Shown piece by piece: positions 59,408 to 64,000 of a stretch of DNA of 64,000 bases (position 1 is its first letter; each line of letters opens with the position of its first letter). A model generated the notes under the pieces. It searched no databases. It saw nothing but the letters and a program-made list of their open reading frames with translations, and was not told the origin of the DNA. This DNA comes from Sacculina carcini (Eukaryota > Arthropoda > Thecostraca > Sacculinidae): positions 2,954,501-3,018,500 of the forward strand of contig OU696576.1 of the NCBI GenBank assembly GCA_916048095.2. Reading direction: 5' to 3'. A program made the translations under genes and the position numbers.

Positions 59408-62055
59408 GTGATATGTAGCGAAAGTGTTGCCGTTTTGAAAGAGTAAAATAATAGGCGTCACTATGAAACAAAACATCTATCAACATATTCAAAGTTTTCT
59501 GGAAAGTTACGCTCTGAGAAATATGAGTCCATGAAACGTGGTTTAGAAACTCAAAGAAACCTCTTCACTAGAAAGTTTGCTGAAAATGAATCTGTCACTC
59601 GTACAAGTTACAAAATAGTGCATAAGATGGCAGTCCGAGGAAAACCGTTTACTGATGGCAACTTCGTCAAAGCGTGTATGATGGAAGCAGCAAATGACTT
59701 GTGTCCTGAGAAAGCCGATTTGTTTGGAAGTATCAGCCTTTCGACAAGTTCAGTTGTGCTGAGAACAGAAGAACTTGGAGAGAACATAGAGCTACAGATA
59801 CGTGAGAAAGCTAGGAACTTCTTGTGGTATTCTCTGGCGCGGGATGAGTCCACTGATCTCTCGAGTACGTCACAACTTCTCGTGTTCATTCGTGGTGTCA
59901 ATTTGGACTTTCAGATAACAGAAGAGTTGGCATCCGTTTGCAGCATGCATGGAACAACAACTGGAAAAGACATTTTCATGGAAGTGCAGAAAACTTTGCA
60001 AGACTATAACCTTCAGTGGAATCAGCTTCGAGGTGTTGCAGTTGATGGAGGTAAAAACATGGCTGGAGGGAGGAAGGGTCTGGTGGGGCAGATCAGGACT
60101 CAGTTGGAAGATCTTCAAATTCCAGGTGTTCTGTTCATACACTGCATCATACATCAGCAAGCACTCTGTGGGAAAGCCTTATATATTTCTTGTGTACTGA
60201 AACCAGTCGTTTCTGCTGTGAACTTCATTCGGGGACATGCACTCAATCACCGTCAGTTCCAGGCTTTTCTTGAAGAAATTGATTCTGATTTCTGTGACTT
60301 GCCTTATTACACAGCAGTGAGATGGCTCAGCTGTGGTAAAGTCCTGTTTCGTTTTTACAAGCTCCGAAACGAAATAGATGTTTTTCTCACTGAAAAAGAT
60401 AGAGCCGATCCACAGCTGTCAGATCCTATCTGGCTGTCAAAGTTATCTTTTTTGGTCGACATCACATCCCACATGAATGAACTGAACTTGAAACTTCGGG
60501 GAAAGGATAACCTCATCTGTGATCTCTACAGAATCATCAAAGGATTTCGGAGAAAGCTGTCATTGTTTGAAGCACAACTGGAAGGAAAAAACTTCTCTCA
60601 TTTTCACTGTTTCAGAGAGTTTTGCGCTTCAATCGCTGAAGATGTCAACCTCGATTTTCCAAAAATGATTATTCGTGACTTGAAGAAGCATTTTTTGGAG
60701 AGATTTACAGATCTCGACAGAATTGAGAGTGACATTCTTCTGTTCCAGAATCCGTTTGATTGTAACCTTGATGATGTGCCAGTTGAACTACAGTTGGAGC
60801 TCATTGATTTGCAAACAAATGACTTGTTGAAAGAGAAGCACAGAGAAGGAAAACTTGTCGAATTTTACCGCTGCTTACCTGATCCTGAGTTTCCGAAATT
60901 GAAGAAATTTGCCGCTGGTATGGCATCAGTGTTTGGAACAACTTATGTCTGTGAGCAAGCATTTAAAAAAATGAAGTATGTGAAGTCAACACGTCGAATG
61001 AGATTTACTGATGAACATTTGAAAGCAATTCTCTTGATTGGATGCAGCAATTCCAAACCAAACATTGATGATATCTTGAAAGCCAAACGTCAGTTTCACA
61101 AATCTCATTAAAGTTTTTTGCTGTTTAGTTTGTGAGATTCGGATATGTGCACACTAGGTCTAATGTAACTATCTTTTTGCTTACGTCGCCTTCTTTGAAA
61201 ACTTTTTAGTAAATAAAATGTTGGTTGTCTTTGTTTTTTTATTAACATGGAATGGTAAACTTAGTTTTTCGTCTTTTTTCCCAGAGCTTTCGTTCTGGCT
61301 TGCAAGTATTGAACAGAATGATTATGTGGCCCGCGCTCGTCATTCTTTCAGTTATCCGGCCCACTGTGAAAAAAGTTTGGTGACCCCTGAAATAGAGGTA
61401 CGAATCTAGAAAAATGCAGTTATGAGCAGCTCCTCGGTCTCCTGGGGACTTACGGTACGTTTATGCGCCACATTATAATACATTTCAATATCATGCGTGA
61501 GGCAACAGGACCCCTCAACACTCAGAACCCCCCGGCCGGGGTTCGGAAAGCGGTTACTACGGCTCTGAACAAATGCACACAAAATCACACTCCACGCACA
61601 CACACACACATAAATACATGGCATGCACACACTACTATATACAATACGCAATCTAATGCAATGCAGTATGCACACAATGCAAACACTCCAATGCAAGCGA
61701 CAATAAACACAATACGCATAGCTATTGCCAAAAAGGTAGAATTCAACCAAGTGACGTTTGAGTAGAGATGCCGTTCAATTAAAAGGTGCCGTTCCATTGA
61801 AAGGTGCCGTTCTATTCTTAAATTGTTCACAAGGTGCCGTTTAAGAAGTTGTTTTACGGTAGTTGTAAGAGAGCCGTGATATAGCACATACATGCAGTTA
61901 GTCACTACAGATATATGAAAGATCGGGCTATTAAGCCTTTGAATCGTACGTATAAGCATCATGTGTTTTGATTCTTCCATGATTTGCTCTTCCAACACCG
62001 ATAAACAATGAAATGTATATATTGCAGAATAATGAAGATGAAGAAGGAAATGAAC

Positions 62056-62426
62056 TTGCGGCAACACAATTCACAACAGTCAATGTACTACCACTAGCAT
62101 ACGCTCGCTATATCCCGTAAATCCCTGTCCCGTACACGTCACATCCTGCACACCCACTCCCTGTCACTTCCCGACGCCGATTCCCCAGGTCGCTGACCTT
62201 CACTTGCCCGCACACACGGCGCATGCGCAACACCAGCCAATAGAAAGCAAGCACGCCTGTGACGTCACTAAGCACGCGCACGAACGCACAAAACACGCTC
62301 GCCAGCACAAACACACGAACATTCACTCCTCACATAAATCACACAGTCAATGAAACAGCTAATTATCAAATACTTTCTCACAGTGTATCAACAACAAAAC
62401 ATACAATATTCACTGCTGCCACACCT
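62056..62426 (-). repeat. LTR-8 3' LTR (putative)
   Basis: Starts TGTGGCAGCAGTG in element sense after AGGTGGAGG, a polypurine-like run. It contains TGACGTCA (about 62258) and CCAAT. The partner LTR is outside the window, so limits are tentative. Confidence 0.5.
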
Positions 62427-62585
62427 CCACCTGATTCTCAAGAATCACACAAGTAACACTGGCGCTGTTGACAAATTCTTTCGCTGCTCCTTAGTAGATT
62501 TTTTTTCTAGCGCAGGTGCACAGGCCAATGAAGATGTATCTAGTTCCAGCAGATTAGTTCCCCGAACCCATACGTTCAATGGAGG

Positions 62586-63629
62586 TTACCCTGACAGATA
62601 CGCTCCAGCTTGTTGTCTTGAATGTGTCAATTTCTGTTGTCTATATCGAGGTCTCACGTCGGCACAGTGGTGCAGAACGCCGCCAACCTCAATCGCACGC
62701 TCTGATATATCAGACTTCACCACTCCTAGATCAGAAGTCTTGACGCATCGTGTCCCTGGATTTATCACCCAAATATTTTCCCTGGGGCGATACCTGCTTC
62801 GTCGTTTCCTGGCACTTGGTGCGCTTTTGGCTCCAATGTCAACGCTCTTCACTCGAGCGGTATGCCTATAAATCTTGTTTATCGGTGCTGAAAATTCCCG
62901 CACGTCGTCCTTAGAGGACACATTATACCGGTAAACTGCTTCCGGTACGGAGCAACGACAGCGAGCCGCAATGGCTTTGACCATCCTGTGGCACCGTTCT
63001 ACGATATCATTTCCACGCGGCTCATAAGTCCAACGATAAAGAGGATTGACATTCCATTCAACTAGGAAACTCCGGAGCTCTCGACTTCCGACCGCTGTGT
63101 CGTTGTCGAAAAATACCTCATTAGGGGCAACGCGCTCTAGAAATACTTGATCCAGATGTTCAACAATACAGCGACTGTCATCTCTTCTGAGTAATTTCCA
63201 TATAGCAAAGCGCGATGGCCCACAGTCTATAATCGATAGATATGCCGCTCTTTGAACATGTGTTAAATACGTTACGTCCACTGCGAGCCTATGCCAGTTG
63301 TCTCTCACAGATAAACCACCATGTATCCCTTTAACTGGTGCCGGATTAATAGATCGACATGTATCACGTGATCGGACCACCGCTTGTGCGTCCCTCCTCG
63401 TTGCGAGCTCATTCCGTCTTCTTGAGAAGTATAAATGCCTTCGAACACCGAGATGTTCTGCTCTTTGGTACACGTCATTAACCTTTTCTCTACTCATTGG
63501 TTCCAGAGTCTCGGCAATACAGCACAAAGCTGACTTCCCTGTTGTCACTGACCGTTTTGGTGGCACTCGTGTCAACGTGTCTGCACAGATTTCGAGCACG
63601 CTGAACTTATGTGTCCGTGAACTCCACAT
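62586..63629 (-). CDS. LTR-8 integrase (intact frame, RNase H tail fused)
   Basis: A 347-codon frame. An initial ADTLTRVP matches the RNase H end of LTR-7 (SDELTRVP). Integrase follows: AEHLGVRRHLY and CRSINPAP (zinc domain), AVDVTYL (first Asp), LSIIDCGPSRFAIW, EVFFDNDTAVG (second Asp) and GNDIVERCHRMVKA (Glu), then RPRENIWVINPG. The catalytic triad is present. The N-terminal zinc domain has lost some ligands (the second Cys pair reads TCRS). Whether it is translated without gag-pol context is unknown. Confidence 0.85.
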   Translation of the reverse strand: MWSSRTHKFSVLEICADTLTRVPPKRSVTTGKSALCCIAETLEPMSREKVNDVYQRAEHLGVRRHLYFSRRRNELATRRDAQAVVRSRDTCRSINPAPVKGIHGGLSVRDNWHRLAVDVTYLTHVQRAAYLSIIDCGPSRFAIWKLLRRDDSRCIVEHLDQVFLERVAPNEVFFDNDTAVGSRELRSFLVEWNVNPLYRWTYEPRGNDIVERCHRMVKAIAARCRCSVPEAVYRYNVSSKDDVREFSAPINKIYRHTARVKSVDIGAKSAPSARKRRSRYRPRENIWVINPGTRCVKTSDLGVVKSDISERAIEVGGVLHHCADVRPRYRQQKLTHSRQQAGAYLSG

Positions 63630-63991
63630 TTGAAACAGATGGACGAATATCTCGCGTCATTTGATCTTATTCTGATACGTTGTGGACACGCCCGAGCCAG
63701 GTGTCCTGGATTGTTGCAGATGAAGCATCTCAGGGATGACGACGGATTCAACTTTCGATTAGGCGCGGTAGATAGCATTCCGGTTTCCGTTGTCTTACCA
63801 GTTTCAGACAATATCACTCTCGCCCTGCCCACTATCTCCACGTCAGTCATCGAGTCCAGTTTTGCATTTGAACGAAGTGTATGTCTCACTGAAAAAGGCA
63901 AAGCACTTACGAAGGCGCATTTCAAAGCCACTGAGTCCGTTATGTTACACTTGGAACCCATTCGTCGGAGATCCGCCATCAACACATCCAC
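63572..63991 (-). CDS. LTR-8 gag, C-terminal part
   Basis: 139 codons open toward the right edge: ALKCAFVSALPFSVRHTLRS (capsid-like end), a basic linker and two zinc knuckles, CFICNNPGHLARAC and CFKCGVHGHISSAC. It resembles the LTR-7 gag in position and spacing of the knuckles. It overlaps the start of the integrase frame by about 58 nt. Confidence 0.82.
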   Translation of the reverse strand: MDVLMADLRRMGSKCNITDSVALKCAFVSALPFSVRHTLRSNAKLDSMTDVEIVGRARVILSETGKTTETGMLSTAPNRKLNPSSSLRCFICNNPGHLARACPQRIRIRSNDARYSSICFKCGVHGHISSACSKSVQTR

Positions 63992-64000
63992 ACATTCACC

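Larger units (their letters stand above)
58063..61111 (+). pseudogene. hAT transposase, split by nested hAT and one stop
   Basis: ATG at 58063 opens TSKKRKVDAECRVFNEEW. The frame reaches SYVIC, the first Cys of the BED zinc finger, where the nested hAT begins. After it the frame continues SESVAVLKE, then a TAA replaces the expected Tyr (about 59444) before RRHYETKH. From 59531 the 526-codon frame is intact: ARDESTDLSSTSQLLVFIRG, VAVDGGKNMAG, FIHCIIHQQALCGK and the dimerisation end FAAGMASVFGTTYVCEQAFK and MRFTDEHLKAIL. It would cut and insert DNA in the nucleus. Apart from the insertion only one stop is evident. Confidence 0.9.
57511..61389 (+). mobile_element. hAT transposon encoding a BED/hAT transposase
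   Basis: Ends CAGGGGTCACCAAACT inverted, with the exact 8-bp duplication AAATAGAG (57503-57510, 61390-61397). It contains a transposase gene of the ZBED/FAM200/GTF2IRD2-like group and a nested hAT (58176-59407). Confidence 0.95.
55534..61861. mobile_element. MITE-related element hosting hAT insertions
   Basis: The left part has TGCCGTTCAATTAGAAGG motifs and ACCAGGTAACGTATG, matching the MITE at 7433. The right part has TGCCGTTCAATTAAAAGG and ends TTTTACGGTA. Native sequence is about 55534-55815, 57116-57510 and 61390-61861. No transposase frame remains. It could also be two adjacent elements. Confidence 0.55.
62056..64000 (-). mobile_element. LTR-8: gag-integrase deletion derivative (5' end outside window)
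   Basis: The minus strand reads gag knuckles, then almost directly the end of RNase H and integrase, then an LTR-like region (62056-62426). Protease, RT and most RNase H are missing. Related to LTR-7 in its integrase. Confidence 0.75.

Overview
The window is metazoan DNA, most likely from an arthropod. The best evidence is one spliced host gene on the + strand (positions 1-10255). Its exons encode a type-2 chitin-binding domain (CBM14, six cysteines) set between Ser/Thr/Gln-rich and Tyr/Asp-rich tails, the layout of arthropod cuticle (CPAP1-like) proteins. Degenerate TTAGG-like tracts and long TG/CA repeats fit that setting. I cannot name the species.

Almost everything else is transposable elements, many inserted inside one another. 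1-10255: the host gene, whose introns hold a LINE (LINE-A) split by a hAT element, a Gypsy gag relic beside a fold-back, minisatellites and a MITE. 10363-15990: a decayed Ty3/Gypsy element (LTR-1, minus strand) starting 107 bp after the host stop codon, followed by a tRNA-derived SINE. 16760-28601: a Gypsy element (LTR-2, plus) whose gag is split by another Gypsy (LTR-3, minus), whose 5' LTR in turn carries a small non-coding LTR element (TRIM-like, LTR-4). LTR-2 is also hit by a LINE (LINE-B) and a SINE. 28602-31273: mostly featureless. 31274-47198: an old LTR element (LTR-5, minus) whose 3' LTR contains a Gypsy (LTR-6, itself split by a SINE) and a piggyBac-like element. The piggyBac-like element contains a young LTR element (LTR-7) with 2 differences between its 521-bp LTRs and intact gag and pol frames. 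47199-55330: a tangle of LINE fragments, a TRIM fragment fused to a LINE frame, and a 3.3-kb element with near-identical 259-bp terminal inverted repeats and a CCGG target duplication. 55534-61861: a MITE-related element containing two hAT elements, one of which has a third hAT inside its transposase gene. 62056-64000: a gag-integrase deletion derivative related to LTR-7.

Target-site duplications, LTR pairs, PBS and PPT motifs fix the order of many insertions, so the window can be read as an insertion history. LTR-7 is the only element seen with intact coding capacity and so the best candidate for recent activity. The least conventional objects are the CCGG-flanked 259-bp-TIR element and LTR-7's leader: it is very short, lacks a TGG-type primer site, and abuts the LTR with a 12-nt complement to the 5' end of tRNA-Ile. 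No database search was possible; family names rest on motifs and architecture.
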